Shown here: positions 1-8,083 of the stretch, one piece after another
Layout of the letters: each line of letters opens with the position of its first letter
How positions within the stretch are numbered: the first letter of the stretch is position 1
Origin: CANIGN01 sp041391385
GTDB lineage: Bacteria; Bdellovibrionota; UBA2428
Length of the DNA stretch: 64,000 nucleotides
Direction: 5' to 3'
Assembly: GCA_041391385.1 (NCBI GenBank)
Contig: JAWKOD010000006.1
Span: 186,001 to 250,000 of the forward strand
Notes under the pieces: generated by a model
Told to the model about the DNA's origin: nothing
The model's input: only the letters and a program-made list of their open reading frames with translations
Databases searched by the model: none
Program-made: the position numbers and the translations under genes

Positions 1-629
1 TCAGCATTTGAAAAAAGAGTACGTATCAATTCTTGTATGGGTTTAGATACCGTGGCAGAGAAAAGAGCCATTTGTCGCTCCACTGGGCATTCAGCAACAA
101 TTTGATTGGCGTCATTGAGAAATCCTTGATCTAGCATTTGGTCGGCTTCATCAAAAACCAACGTACGCACATCGTTGAGGTGAACAAGTTTGCGATCCAT
201 GAGCTGTACAAGGCGACCTGGAGTTGCAACAAGGACTTCGAAAGGGCCTTTGATGTTTCTTCGTGCAATTTCCATTGTCGTTCCACCGAGTACAGTGCGA
301 ACTCTAAGTCGCGTATCATGAGTAAATATTTTAAAAACTTTTGAAACTTGCTCGCCTAACTCACGAGTAGGAACAATGACGACAGCACGAGGAAAGGCCT
401 CTGCTTTTATGGACTCACCCTGATCTTCTAAAGTTTTTAATCTGTGCAGTACGGGCAGAACATAAGAAAGCGTTTTTCCACCACCTGTTTCGGCCACTCC
501 AACCACTGAAGAGCCATTTAAAAGAAGAGGAATCGCGCGATTTTGAATTTCTGTAGGCTGGGTGAGGCGCTGATCAGCTAAAGTGCGTTGGAGTGAGTGA
601 AGGAGCTCAAAATCGGAGAATACGGGCAT
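1..629 (-). CDS. DEAD-box ATP-dependent RNA helicase (partial, C-terminus off window)
   Basis: This is an ATP-dependent RNA helicase that remodels RNA duplexes or RNPs in the cytoplasm, cut by the left window edge; 209 residues of the first RecA-like domain are visible. The helicase motifs appear in order: a Q-motif region (PTEIQ, residues 25-29), motif I AETGGGKT (46-53), motif Ia PTREL (87-91), a GG pair (115-116), motif Ib TPGRL (136-140), motif II DEAD (160-163) and motif III SAT (191-193). The ATG at 629 gives the normal short N-terminus (MPVFSDFELL) ahead of the Q motif. The frame is open to base 1. Which DEAD-box subgroup (RhlE, SrmB, DeaD) it belongs to cannot be told without the C-terminus. 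It is divergent from the pilin-like gene at 833. Confidence 0.93.
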   Translation of the reverse strand, partial: MPVFSDFELLHSLQRTLADQRLTQPTEIQNRAIPLLLNGSSVVGVAETGGGKTLSYVLPVLHRLKTLEDQGESIKAEAFPRAVVIVPTRELGEQVSKVFKIFTHDTRLRVRTVLGGTTMEIARRNIKGPFEVLVATPGRLVQLMDRKLVHLNDVRTLVFDEADQMLDQGFLNDANQIVAECPVERQMALFSATVSKPIQELIRTLFSNA

Positions 630-782
630 TAGGCTTTATATCTCGCTCAAAAATGCTTAGCAAAAGAATTATTAGCTTAATGCTATAGGGTGGACTGATC
701 TCAAAGCAACTACGTCTGGCTTCTTCCTTGTTGTTCGAAACGCTGAATTTCTGTGGATTTTACTTGGTCCCTTAACGGAGAA

Positions 783-828
783 TTGACATCGTTCTACTGG
801 GGTCATGTTAATATTTAAATTAGGGGGA
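783..828 (+). promoter_or_regulatory. Candidate sigma70-type promoter and strong RBS for the pilin-like gene
   Basis: A perfect TTGACA -35 hexamer lies at 783-788. A weak -10 (GTTAAT, 807-812) follows after 18 bases. A purine-rich AGGGGGA ribosome-binding site at 822-828 sits four bases before the ATG at 833. The -35 and the RBS are clear; the -10 is poor, so the exact start site is uncertain. Confidence 0.4.
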
Positions 829-832
829 ATGT

Positions 833-2401
833 ATGCGAAGCCGTGTTTTCTCACGTAGCGGGTTTGCTCTTGTTGAACTCGTTGTTTTACTTGGAGCTAT
901 AGGAGTAGCAACTGCGATTGTTGCTTCTTTGTTTCAACAAGTTGCTAAGGTTTCGAAACGATCATCACTCTCAGGAACAATTGTAGATGCTAGAAGCAAA
1001 GTGAATGCGATTAGCAAGAATCCAGATCCATGGTTGAATAAACTTAGGGGTCAGTACAGTATATTTTCCTCGTGCATTCCGAATGCAAAAGCAACATCAG
1101 GCTCGACGTATAGTTGTCCACAGCCGATGGATAAAGACACTTTAGAGCAAAGAGATCCGCAGGTAGCAGAGCTTGCGGGGACTCAGTTGTATGCGATTAG
1201 CCATGAGATAGAAGACAGCTTAGGGGAAAGAATTGCAGGGTCATTGGATAGTCCAGTGTATTTAGATGAAAGTGGAAGACCTTGTACGGATGAGAATGCT
1301 TCGAGCCGGTGTCCAATAAAGAGTGTTGGGTATTTTTTAAGAAGTAACGCGAGTACGAGTGGAAATCCTGGAGATGTGAGATTTGTTATAAAAGTAGAGC
1401 CCAACATGCAGGCGATGAGTGAGGGCGGAAGAACATTGTTTAAGCCCGAGATATTAACAATAGATTTGGGACAAAGTTGGAAGGATCAGTCGAAGCCGAT
1501 TACGAAGGATTCGCCGTTAAGTGGAGCGCTGTTACTGGGGTATAAGTTAGATGGAACACCTTATTACAACAAGCCAGGGGAGAAGTGTCCAAGTGGGGAA
1601 TTTCTAACGGGATTGAGTGATGCAGGTACAGCGATATGTCAGACCTTACCCACAACGTGTTCGGGTAAATTAGTGTTGGATGCTAAGAGTTCGGGAGTGA
1701 GTTGCGCACAAGAAAGTCCATGTAGCAGTAACGAAGTGCATGTGGGTTATTATGCGGGTACTGGAGGCTCTATTTGTCAGGGGATAGGCGTAGAATGTGC
1801 AGCTGATGAAATTTTAACAGGGTCGAGCACATGTGTGCGTTTGCCCACGTGTAGTGATACCGAAGTGGTTTCATTTAATGGAACAGCATTTAGTTGTGCG
1901 CAAGATGTGGCGGCACAAACGTGTCCTGCGGGACAGATTATGGTTGGGATGAATTCCGATAAAACAGTGCGTTGTGAAGAAGAAAATAGAGACCTTGCTT
2001 CGGATCATCTCGATTGTCCAGCAGGTCAAGTGGCAGGAGGATTTGAAAAAGATGGAACTGTGATCTGTCATCCAGAGATTAGTTACAATGGTAAAAAGTG
2101 TAATCTCTCCACCGAAGTTATGGTGGGTTTTGATGCAAATGGCGATATCATTTGTTCTCCTGTAAGGAGACTCCCAAGAAAATGCAAGTGTTGTTACGCA
2201 TTTTACAATGATAGGAACAACCACCATGCTGGAGCATGTGGGCATTGGTGTTATTACACTCTTAATTGTCAGGTGCGTCGTGGTGATACGGGTTGGTCGT
2301 ACAATGACACTGTCGGTGTTGAAGGCGGGGCGTGTGGATTTTGGACGGACAGAAATGAGGGCTATGTGCCCGGAACATTTTCAAGAGATTGTCAGTATTA
2401 A
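833..2401 (+). CDS. Type IV pilin-like protein with paired-cysteine modules
   Basis: The 522-residue protein begins with a class III signal typical of type IV (pseudo)pilins. There is a short basic leader, a prepilin peptidase site after Gly10, Phe at +1, Glu at +5 (GFALVE) and about 25 hydrophobic residues. It is far longer than a normal pilin (about 150 aa). Residues 252-441 hold about eight modules of the form C-x3-E/Q-hydrophobic-x-G ... C, for example CPAGQIMVG, CPAGQVAGG and CNLSTEVMVG, each bounded by two cysteines 14-19 apart. A separate Cys/Trp/Tyr-rich tail follows (about 451-522). The likely place is the outer face of the cell, as a minor or tip pilin or adhesin; the function of the modules is inference. 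No other pilus gene is in the window. The ATG at 833 has a strong RBS. Confidence 0.8.
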   Translation: MRSRVFSRSGFALVELVVLLGAIGVATAIVASLFQQVAKVSKRSSLSGTIVDARSKVNAISKNPDPWLNKLRGQYSIFSSCIPNAKATSGSTYSCPQPMDKDTLEQRDPQVAELAGTQLYAISHEIEDSLGERIAGSLDSPVYLDESGRPCTDENASSRCPIKSVGYFLRSNASTSGNPGDVRFVIKVEPNMQAMSEGGRTLFKPEILTIDLGQSWKDQSKPITKDSPLSGALLLGYKLDGTPYYNKPGEKCPSGEFLTGLSDAGTAICQTLPTTCSGKLVLDAKSSGVSCAQESPCSSNEVHVGYYAGTGGSICQGIGVECAADEILTGSSTCVRLPTCSDTEVVSFNGTAFSCAQDVAAQTCPAGQIMVGMNSDKTVRCEEENRDLASDHLDCPAGQVAGGFEKDGTVICHPEISYNGKKCNLSTEVMVGFDANGDIICSPVRRLPRKCKCCYAFYNDRNNHHAGACGHWCYYTLNCQVRRGDTGWSYNDTVGVEGGACGFWTDRNEGYVPGTFSRDCQY

Positions 2402-2429
2402 TTAAAAAATTGGATATACTGTACGTGAA

Positions 2430-3536
2430 ATGAAAATTTCGCGAAGGCAGTTTTTAGTTTACGCTGGAGCAGGTGTTGCAGGTTCATTGCTTGCTCAGTT
2501 TTGGTGGTTGAAGTTGAGTGGAAAAGCAGGGATTAGCCTCTTAGAAAAAAATTCAAATTGGGCTGTTGTGGCGGGCTCTCAAACGGCCTCACTTGATAAC
2601 GGGTTACCCATTAGTCCTCGTTTGGAATTTGCCTATAACTTACAGCATAAAAGTATTCCTTTAAACCACGAAGCCCACGGTTTTATTCAAAAAGGTAAAG
2701 AGCGCGTGCTTGTAAGTTTACCCAAAGAAGCCAAATTAGCTTCGCGCCTTACTTGGATAGATGATTTCAATGGAGTTGAGTTAACGGAATTTTCACCCAT
2801 AAATGAGCATATTTTTTATGGACACGGGGCAGATTCAGGTGATTTTTTTTGGACAGTTGAAGTAAACGGTCAAAATACCACTCTAGTATGTAGAGATTGG
2901 AATACTTTAAAAGTAGTCACTCAACATACATTCAACGAAGCAGGTCACGATCTCGTAAAACTAGGAGATAAGCTTTATTATTGCGTAGGGAATCCCTATG
3001 ATTCTTTAAAATCTAAGATTCTTGTTATTGAAGAAAAATCTGGCAAAGTGTTGGATACAATAGTCACCCTTGATAGAAACCTCGTCCTTAGACATTTGCA
3101 TTTAACACCTTCTAACGATCTTTTTGTATTAACTCATCATAAAGATCAGATAGATAAACCTATTCTTTTGGCTCCATTTCTCTTATCGACTCAAAATCAT
3201 TCATTAAAAGATTTCGCTATAGATACCCGAGTTGCGAAACCGCAGGCTTTTGTCGGACAGCTTTTGTCCTGTTGTTTTGAGAGTAAAACAAATACTGTCT
3301 GGACAACTTGCCCCAATGGCAACGCTGTACATGGATGGAGCTTAGATACTTTTACCCTTACAGCCAGTTTTATGGGAGTTACACCGTCTATTATTACAGA
3401 AGATTCCGTTGGATCGATTGTGGCTTATTCCTCTAAGGGGAGTGTGTCTCCACTGTTGGTTTCAGGTGCGGATAATAATAAAATATCTAGTGAATTTTTA
3501 CCAAGGGGAAGTCATTCCTTGACTCTAAATTTGTAG
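2430..3536 (+). CDS. DUF1513-family Tat-exported protein
   Basis: A 368-residue protein with a twin-arginine signal at the very start (SRRQFLVYAGAG, residues 4-15), so it is probably exported folded to the periplasm. The rest matches the pattern of DUF1513 proteins, which are predicted beta-propellers: a FYGHGADSGD segment (family FYGH), a GHDL segment, an RHLHLTP segment (family RHL) and a late VWTTCPNGNAV segment. In many Proteobacteria DUF1513 genes sit beside imelysin and di-haem peroxidase genes tied to iron handling. None of those partners is here, so the role is open. It starts 29 bases after the pilin-like gene and could be cotranscribed with it. The family call comes from remembered motifs, not a search. 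Confidence 0.72.
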   Translation: MKISRRQFLVYAGAGVAGSLLAQFWWLKLSGKAGISLLEKNSNWAVVAGSQTASLDNGLPISPRLEFAYNLQHKSIPLNHEAHGFIQKGKERVLVSLPKEAKLASRLTWIDDFNGVELTEFSPINEHIFYGHGADSGDFFWTVEVNGQNTTLVCRDWNTLKVVTQHTFNEAGHDLVKLGDKLYYCVGNPYDSLKSKILVIEEKSGKVLDTIVTLDRNLVLRHLHLTPSNDLFVLTHHKDQIDKPILLAPFLLSTQNHSLKDFAIDTRVAKPQAFVGQLLSCCFESKTNTVWTTCPNGNAVHGWSLDTFTLTASFMGVTPSIITEDSVGSIVAYSSKGSVSPLLVSGADNNKISSEFLPRGSHSLTLNL

Positions 3537-3615
3537 GTTTCCTTTGCGTTCTCTCAGGTATCAAGTAAATGCTCGCAAAATTGATGTGTAACTAAGCAAA
3601 CAAAGTATCCAGGTG

Positions 3616-3639
3616 TGGACAAAGGGGATAGGCACCTTT
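3616..3639 (+). repeat. 24-nt motif shared with the cstA leader
   Basis: The 24 bases here match, with one difference (A/C), the reverse complement of 15439-15462 upstream of cstA. Both copies lie within 40 bases of a start codon and point the same way relative to the gene (14 and 12 bases between motif and ATG). With flanks, this copy is part of an imperfect inverted repeat, AGGTG ... CACCT (3611-3638). Confidence 0.6.
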
Positions 3640-3652
3640 TAGAGTGTTGAGT

Positions 3653-4729
3653 ATGCGCTATGGGATATTAGGTTCAGGGCAACTGGCTTGGATGTTGTCG
3701 TTGGCCGCTCAAAAGCTCGGTCACGAAGTCGTGATGCTTTCTGGGTCTGATTCAAGGCTAGAAGGATTTGATTTTATAAGTTTTGAGAGTGAATTTACAG
3801 ATTTTAATGTTTGGGGTGAATCACTTAAAAATGCCCCTGTTTATCCTTCTGTAGATGTCATGAAACAACTTTCTGATAAGTGGGAGCAAAAGAGTCTTTT
3901 TGCAAAATTTCAAATTCCAACCGCAAAGGCGAGTCTTTATGAGAGTAGCCAGTGTCCATCTGATAGAGAAGTGGTCGCAAAGTGGGCGCGTCTTGGCTAT
4001 GACGGTTATGGCAACCTTGTGATGAGCAAGAATAGTCAGGGTCTTGAGCAGCGTTGGGAAACTTTTTCTAAAAAAGCAAAAGAGCAGAATTCTCGCATTT
4101 ACTTAGAGGAGAAAATTCCCTTTGAAGCAGAAGCTGCCTTGGTGGTGGCGCGTGATAAAAACGGACTTTTATTGAGGTATCCTCTCGTATTAACGGAGCA
4201 ATCTGAGAGTGTTTGTAATTGGGTGTGGGGTCCGGCTTCTGCCAAGTCTCCCGAAATGCAGTTGAAGGTAGATGAGCTTTGGCCCAAGCTTGAGGGTTTT
4301 TTAAATTCTTTAAATTACGTTGGCGTGATGGCTTTTGAGTTTTTTTGGGTTGATGGCAAATTACTCCTTAATGAAGTGGCACCAAGAGTGCATAATTCGG
4401 GGCATATTACCATAGATGCTTTTAACTTCAGTCAGTTTGATTTGCATCTCTTGGCTCCTTTGGGTTTTGGGGATATTCAAATTCAAGCAAAGTCTCCGTA
4501 TTATGCAATGAAGAATCTTTTAGGTAAAGAACTTCAAGAACTTCAAGCCAACACTTTTATCAAAAGTATCTCTCGGGAATTGAGCTTGTATTGGTATGGA
4601 AAAAAAGAAATTCGCAAGGGACGCAAGATGGGGCATTTTAATTGTCTCTTTAATGAAAAGTCGCGAGAGAGTATTCGAGCAGAATTACAAAAGGAAGAAG
4701 AACAATTGTGGCAAAAGCTAAAAAAGTAA
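3653..4729 (+). CDS. purK: N5-carboxyaminoimidazole ribonucleotide synthase PurK
   Basis: PurK is an ATP-grasp enzyme that converts AIR, ATP and bicarbonate to N5-CAIR in de novo purine synthesis. The N-terminal nucleotide-fold motif GILGSGQLAWM and the family signature APRVHNSGH (near residue 248) identify it; EFFWVDGKLLLNEVAPR is the metal/ATP-binding part of the grasp domain. At 358 aa it has normal length. The start chosen is the ATG at 3653, which places MRYGILG at the position homologues use; an in-frame GTG at 3644 and TTG at 3647 are alternatives. purE follows after 40 bases in the same direction, the usual pairing, since PurE uses the PurK product. A shared 24-nt motif lies just upstream. 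Confidence 0.93.
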   Translation: MRYGILGSGQLAWMLSLAAQKLGHEVVMLSGSDSRLEGFDFISFESEFTDFNVWGESLKNAPVYPSVDVMKQLSDKWEQKSLFAKFQIPTAKASLYESSQCPSDREVVAKWARLGYDGYGNLVMSKNSQGLEQRWETFSKKAKEQNSRIYLEEKIPFEAEAALVVARDKNGLLLRYPLVLTEQSESVCNWVWGPASAKSPEMQLKVDELWPKLEGFLNSLNYVGVMAFEFFWVDGKLLLNEVAPRVHNSGHITIDAFNFSQFDLHLLAPLGFGDIQIQAKSPYYAMKNLLGKELQELQANTFIKSISRELSLYWYGKKEIRKGRKMGHFNCLFNEKSRESIRAELQKEEEQLWQKLKK

Positions 4730-4769
4730 TCCCGATTAACATGAAAATTAAAAAACTCTCAAACGACCC

Positions 4770-5273
4770 GTGCGTCTAACAGTCCAGCAGTCAGCTCGAC
4801 AGAAAGTTCGTGTTGCTATCATTATGGGAAGCTCTTCGGATGCCCCTCGTATGAAGGCCGCTGCAGAGGCATTAACAGAGTTTGGTGTGAGCTATGTGCA
4901 GAAGGTTGTCTCAGCACATCGAACACCTAAAGAAATGTATGCCTTTGCCTCTGAAGCCGAGTCAAAAGGATATGAAGTGATCATTGCTGGTGCGGGTGGG
5001 GCAGCACATCTTCCAGGGATGGTAGCCTCACTCACTACACTTCCAGTCATTGGAGTACCTGTTAATGTAACTAAGCTCAATGGTCTTGATGCTTTGTTGT
5101 CTGTTGTGCAAATGCCAGCAGGAGTTCCTGTGGCCTGTGTTGCAGTAGACAATAGTTACAATGCAGGGCTTTTGGCTGTGAAAATCCTCGGGACTCAAGA
5201 TCAAAAGCTTCGATTTAAATTAAGGGCTTATCAAGAAAAGTTACGCAAAAAAGTTCTCAAAATGAAGGTCTAA
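4770..5273 (+). CDS. purE: N5-CAIR mutase PurE (class I)
   Basis: PurE moves the carboxyl group of N5-CAIR to give CAIR, the step after PurK. The class I PurE signatures are all present: MGSSSDAPRM near residue 19, SAHRTPKEM in the middle, and GAGGAAHLPGM just before the segment ending in the LPVIGVPV strand. The GTG at 4770 is the only plausible start, because an in-frame TAA lies at 4749. It adds about 14 residues before the conserved VRVAIIMGS strand, and a charged C-terminal tail (about 20 aa) is also present. It is the second gene of a purK-purE operon. Confidence 0.95.
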   Translation: MRLTVQQSARQKVRVAIIMGSSSDAPRMKAAAEALTEFGVSYVQKVVSAHRTPKEMYAFASEAESKGYEVIIAGAGGAAHLPGMVASLTTLPVIGVPVNVTKLNGLDALLSVVQMPAGVPVACVAVDNSYNAGLLAVKILGTQDQKLRFKLRAYQEKLRKKVLKMKV

Positions 5274-5346
5274 GTCTCTCTGAACGTGAACTAAATTACT
5301 TGATGCTGATTTCAGCCGCCTGTAAACTTTAATAAGGTAAAATAGA

Positions 5347-6300
5347 GTGAACTATTCTATATCTCGAATTGCTTTTATCGGAGCTGTATTTGCTTCACAG
5401 GTGTATGGGGCAAGCTTTGCCTATTCCTCGTGCTTAAGTGAGTTACGTAGAAACGAAATTACCGAGCGTCTTTCTCATTTGGAGCAGCAACTTCCATATT
5501 CAAAGAAGAGATCATATCAAATATATTATCCTGAGGGCTTTAAAGAGGGTGAAGAGCGCAATGTCGTAGTTTATATGCCAGGCTTTGCATCGGGTGCAGA
5601 CGCCTATACGAAAAAGAAAGCTGATACTCTTAGTGTTCAAGAAAAGATTTCAAAAATTTACAAAGAAAAGGGTTTAAAAGAACCCGTCGTCGTCAGTTTT
5701 AGTATGGGAGCGCAAATATTGGCAGGTGTAGATGGGCACGGAGATAATCATCCCACATTTTTACCCACTAAAGATTATTGGCAAGCGCTCGAAGAGGTTT
5801 TGGCCGATCTTCCAGTAAAGAGAACGAGACTTTCTTTCTTTGCGAATTCGGCGGGAGCTTGGAATACTTTTCAAATGCTTCGTTCTATTCCCGACGGAGT
5901 TGAAGTTTCTTCTGCTGTTTTAATTGCTATGCCAAATTTTACCACTGGTGGCTTGGGTAAAAATCCAGCCCTCCTTGGAGATGGCACAAATGTAGATCCA
6001 CACGGTACAGCATTGCGAAGCCAGCTTGAGCCCATGATTAACTCATTATTGAAAGATCCATTGATTGATTCTCTTTTGCCGAATTCAGCTTTGTATGATT
6101 CTTCTCTACCGCGTAACACACGTATTCTTATTCAAGGGGCTGATTCAGACGCATTAGGCTACAGTGCTTTAAATGAAAACTTTGTAAGCAACGCGCGTGA
6201 GCAGGGATATCCCATAGAAATGCTCAGTGTCCCTGGGGGCCACGCAGATGGTATCGATAATGAGGCTACAGTACGCTTTTTAGAAAGGGTAAACCCGTGA
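5347..6300 (+). CDS. Secreted alpha/beta-hydrolase-like protein
   Basis: A 317-residue exported protein with a signal peptide (MNYSISRIAFIGAVFASQVYG, cleavage near residue 21). It has the layout of an alpha/beta hydrolase: a beta-strand VVVYMPGFASG (oxyanion region), a nucleophile-type turn FFANSAGAW with Ser near residue 166, an acid-region strand ILIQGADSDAL near 265 and a catalytic-type His in GGHADG near 297. A second serine turn, SFSMGAQ, lies earlier and makes the nucleophile assignment uncertain. The substrate is unknown; esterase or lipase activity is inferred from fold only. It starts with GTG at 5347 and shares a 4-nt GTGA overlap with the methionine sulfoxide reductase gene, implying translational coupling, although the functional link is not obvious. 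Confidence 0.62.
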   Translation: MNYSISRIAFIGAVFASQVYGASFAYSSCLSELRRNEITERLSHLEQQLPYSKKRSYQIYYPEGFKEGEERNVVVYMPGFASGADAYTKKKADTLSVQEKISKIYKEKGLKEPVVVSFSMGAQILAGVDGHGDNHPTFLPTKDYWQALEEVLADLPVKRTRLSFFANSAGAWNTFQMLRSIPDGVEVSSAVLIAMPNFTTGGLGKNPALLGDGTNVDPHGTALRSQLEPMINSLLKDPLIDSLLPNSALYDSSLPRNTRILIQGADSDALGYSALNENFVSNAREQGYPIEMLSVPGGHADGIDNEATVRFLERVNP

Positions 6301-6761
6301 AGACCGTTTCAGATTATCAACTTTTGCTAAAAGAATTATCGGCTCTTCTTGAAGGTGAGCGCGATTTAATTGCAAACGCAGCAAACGTTGGAGCCTTTGT
6401 GATGGAAAACATTACTCAGTTAAACTGGGTTGGATTTTATTTTTATAAAAATAACGAACTTGTTGTGGGCCCCTTTCAGGGAAAAGTTGCGTGCACACGT
6501 ATTGCGATTGGTCGCGGAGTGTGTGGCCGAGCGTTTAAAGATAATAAAGTTTACAATGTTCCAGATGTACATGCCGTGAGCGATCACATTGCTTGCGATA
6601 CCGCATCTGAGTCGGAACTAGTGGTACCTTTGTATCTAAACTCAGTGGGGATTGGAGTTTTTGACATCGATAGCCCCATAAAAAATCGTTTTGATAAAGA
6701 CCTTCAGGATTTTCTAGAAGGTGTTGCCAACGTTTTTATATCAGCAACACACTTCGGCTAG
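6297..6761 (+). CDS. msrC: Free methionine-(R)-sulfoxide reductase (GAF domain)
   Basis: A cytoplasmic 154-aa GAF-domain enzyme that reduces free L-methionine-(R)-sulfoxide with thioredoxin as reductant. The three functional cysteines are at residues 66 (KVACTRI), 76 (GVCGRAF) and 100 (HIACDT). Their spacing of 10 and 24 is exactly that of E. coli fRMsr (Cys84, 94, 118). The N-terminal NWVGFYFY strand and the PLYLNSVGIGVFDIDS strand are typical of the family, and the length is normal. It starts at GTG 6297, overlapping the end of the preceding hydrolase by 4 nt. It is convergent with the pectate-lyase-like gene four bases downstream. Confidence 0.92.
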   Translation: MKTVSDYQLLLKELSALLEGERDLIANAANVGAFVMENITQLNWVGFYFYKNNELVVGPFQGKVACTRIAIGRGVCGRAFKDNKVYNVPDVHAVSDHIACDTASESELVVPLYLNSVGIGVFDIDSPIKNRFDKDLQDFLEGVANVFISATHFG

Positions 6762-6765
6762 ACGT

Positions 6766-7683
6766 TTAATCCCAGTTGCAGTCCACTTTGGGTTTTTTAT
6801 TTGTATAATATCGTGCACCTTTTTCTAAAGATGTATTGCATTCTCGTATGACGGCGTTGTATTTCCCGTATTTGGTTTCAGTATCAAATGCTGTGCCGCC
6901 TATGACACGGTTATCACTTGCGTAAACATCCCCATCTTCTTCACTTTGCATCGCCCCATCGCAATCATAAAACTCGTTATTGATAGCCTTTAGCCAGCCG
7001 TTTGCCTTTTTGCTTTTTTTGCCTGAAGCGCGAAAAGCATAATTTCTACATCCATAAACTTTATTGCTAATAGCCGTGTTGAAGCTAGGTACTTTGCAGT
7101 TTGCAGTGGGGTGATTGCCCGGATCGGCTTTGTCGGAGCATGAGCCAATGGAGCGTGGACATTTTTTAAATGTATTATTGATGAAAGTTGCTGAGCCACC
7201 ATTGGTTTGAACGCATTTGTCAGGAGCGTTTTGAAAAAGTGAGTTTTTTATGACATTCCCTTTTCCTGTATTTGTAAGACCGTCTTCGCAGATTTTAATC
7301 CATGTTACATTGTCCACTGTGTTACTGCTTCCTTTGAGGTGAATCCCCTCCGGACTCCAATCCATTTTAAGATTTTTTATAGTTATTTTACTGCCTGTTA
7401 CTGTAAATATAGTGTCTGAAGAGGGTTTTTCATCGCATTTATGCTTGCCCTTCCATTTCATGGTGAGTTTGTTGGACCCGTCTATAGTGGCGCCTGAAAT
7501 GCTAATAGTAAGAGGCTTTGAAACGCTGATGCTTGTGTTGCTACATTTTTCTTCAGCCCAAACGAAACGTTTTTTGCTTTTGAGAGAAGCTAAAATTGTA
7601 GAAGAAGTACACGTTTTTGCTTCTGCAATTAAACTCAAGGTCGTGAGTGAAGTGAAAAATAAAAGTGTGAAGATGTGTTTCAT
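6766..7683 (-). CDS. Secreted pectate lyase-like protein (PL3-type beta-helix)
   Basis: A 305-aa exported protein with a signal peptide (residues 1-22, ending IAEA). It has a repetitive right-handed beta-helix pattern (TIDGS, TIKNLKM, NTVDNVTW, TFINNTF) and many cysteines. Two segments match the polysaccharide lyase family 3 core: ICEDGLT (131-137, family VCEDA) and DKCVQTNGG (155-163, family DKVFQHNGG). PL3 enzymes cleave polygalacturonate by calcium-dependent beta-elimination. Calcium-ligand residues can be proposed from the acidic pattern but not proven. The protein is somewhat longer than typical PL3 catalytic domains (about 200-230 aa), with a Cys/Lys-rich insertion after 175. The lyase call is likely; the substrate is not certain. 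Confidence 0.68.
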   Translation of the reverse strand: MKHIFTLLFFTSLTTLSLIAEAKTCTSSTILASLKSKKRFVWAEEKCSNTSISVSKPLTISISGATIDGSNKLTMKWKGKHKCDEKPSSDTIFTVTGSKITIKNLKMDWSPEGIHLKGSSNTVDNVTWIKICEDGLTNTGKGNVIKNSLFQNAPDKCVQTNGGSATFINNTFKKCPRSIGSCSDKADPGNHPTANCKVPSFNTAISNKVYGCRNYAFRASGKKSKKANGWLKAINNEFYDCDGAMQSEEDGDVYASDNRVIGGTAFDTETKYGKYNAVIRECNTSLEKGARYYTNKKPKVDCNWD

Positions 7684-7711
7684 GTAAGCCTCTTTCTTTT
7701 TTTTCTGCTTA
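7678..7711 (-). promoter_or_regulatory. Inverted repeat bracketing the RBS of the pectate-lyase-like gene
   Basis: On the minus strand GTAAGC and GCTTAC form a 6-bp inverted repeat. Its loop holds the A-rich GAAAGAGG ribosome-binding site, and its right arm ends directly at the ATG. Such a stem could expose or hide the RBS. This is structure seen by eye only. Confidence 0.35.
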
Positions 7712-8083
7712 CATCTACTCTTACGTTGGACTAAAAGGTATTCGGTTTTGAGATATTAAAGGCAGAGGCATTAACACGATATTAACCAGATTTTACGTGG
7801 GAATACCCTGTATTTGAGAGCTGGGTTTTTAAGTTGTTCGCTAATTATAAACAACCCTAAATTTTTGTAGGAGACGGATTCGATGGATCCCTAGTGAAAT
7901 TCTCCCTTTAGGGTGTCGCGCCTACGACCTATATTAGAGTCTACAATGTTTGAGTGTTAGTGAGTTGTTAAAAGTTTGAAATTGCATAATCTCATTGCAA
8001 GTTGACTTAAATCAGCTTTCTGACGAAATTTTGTCACCCTAACGCGCAACACATCCTCCAAAATAAAAATGCTTGGGGGATAA
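7684..8083. other. 400-bp intergenic region between two divergent exported-enzyme genes
   Basis: No convincing ORF, RNA gene or mobile element is visible here. It must carry promoters for both the pectate-lyase-like gene (minus) and the trypsin-like gene (plus). A TTGACT hexamer at 8002-8007 is a possible -35, but no good -10 follows at the right distance. A weak hairpin, CCCTA ... TAGGG, lies around 7888-7911. A strong GGGGGA ribosome-binding site lies just before the ATG at 8084. Confidence 0.5.

Noticed and set aside
7870..7890. tRNA T-loop-like sequence (GGATTCGATGGATCC)
   Set aside because: No acceptor, D or anticodon stems can be built around it.
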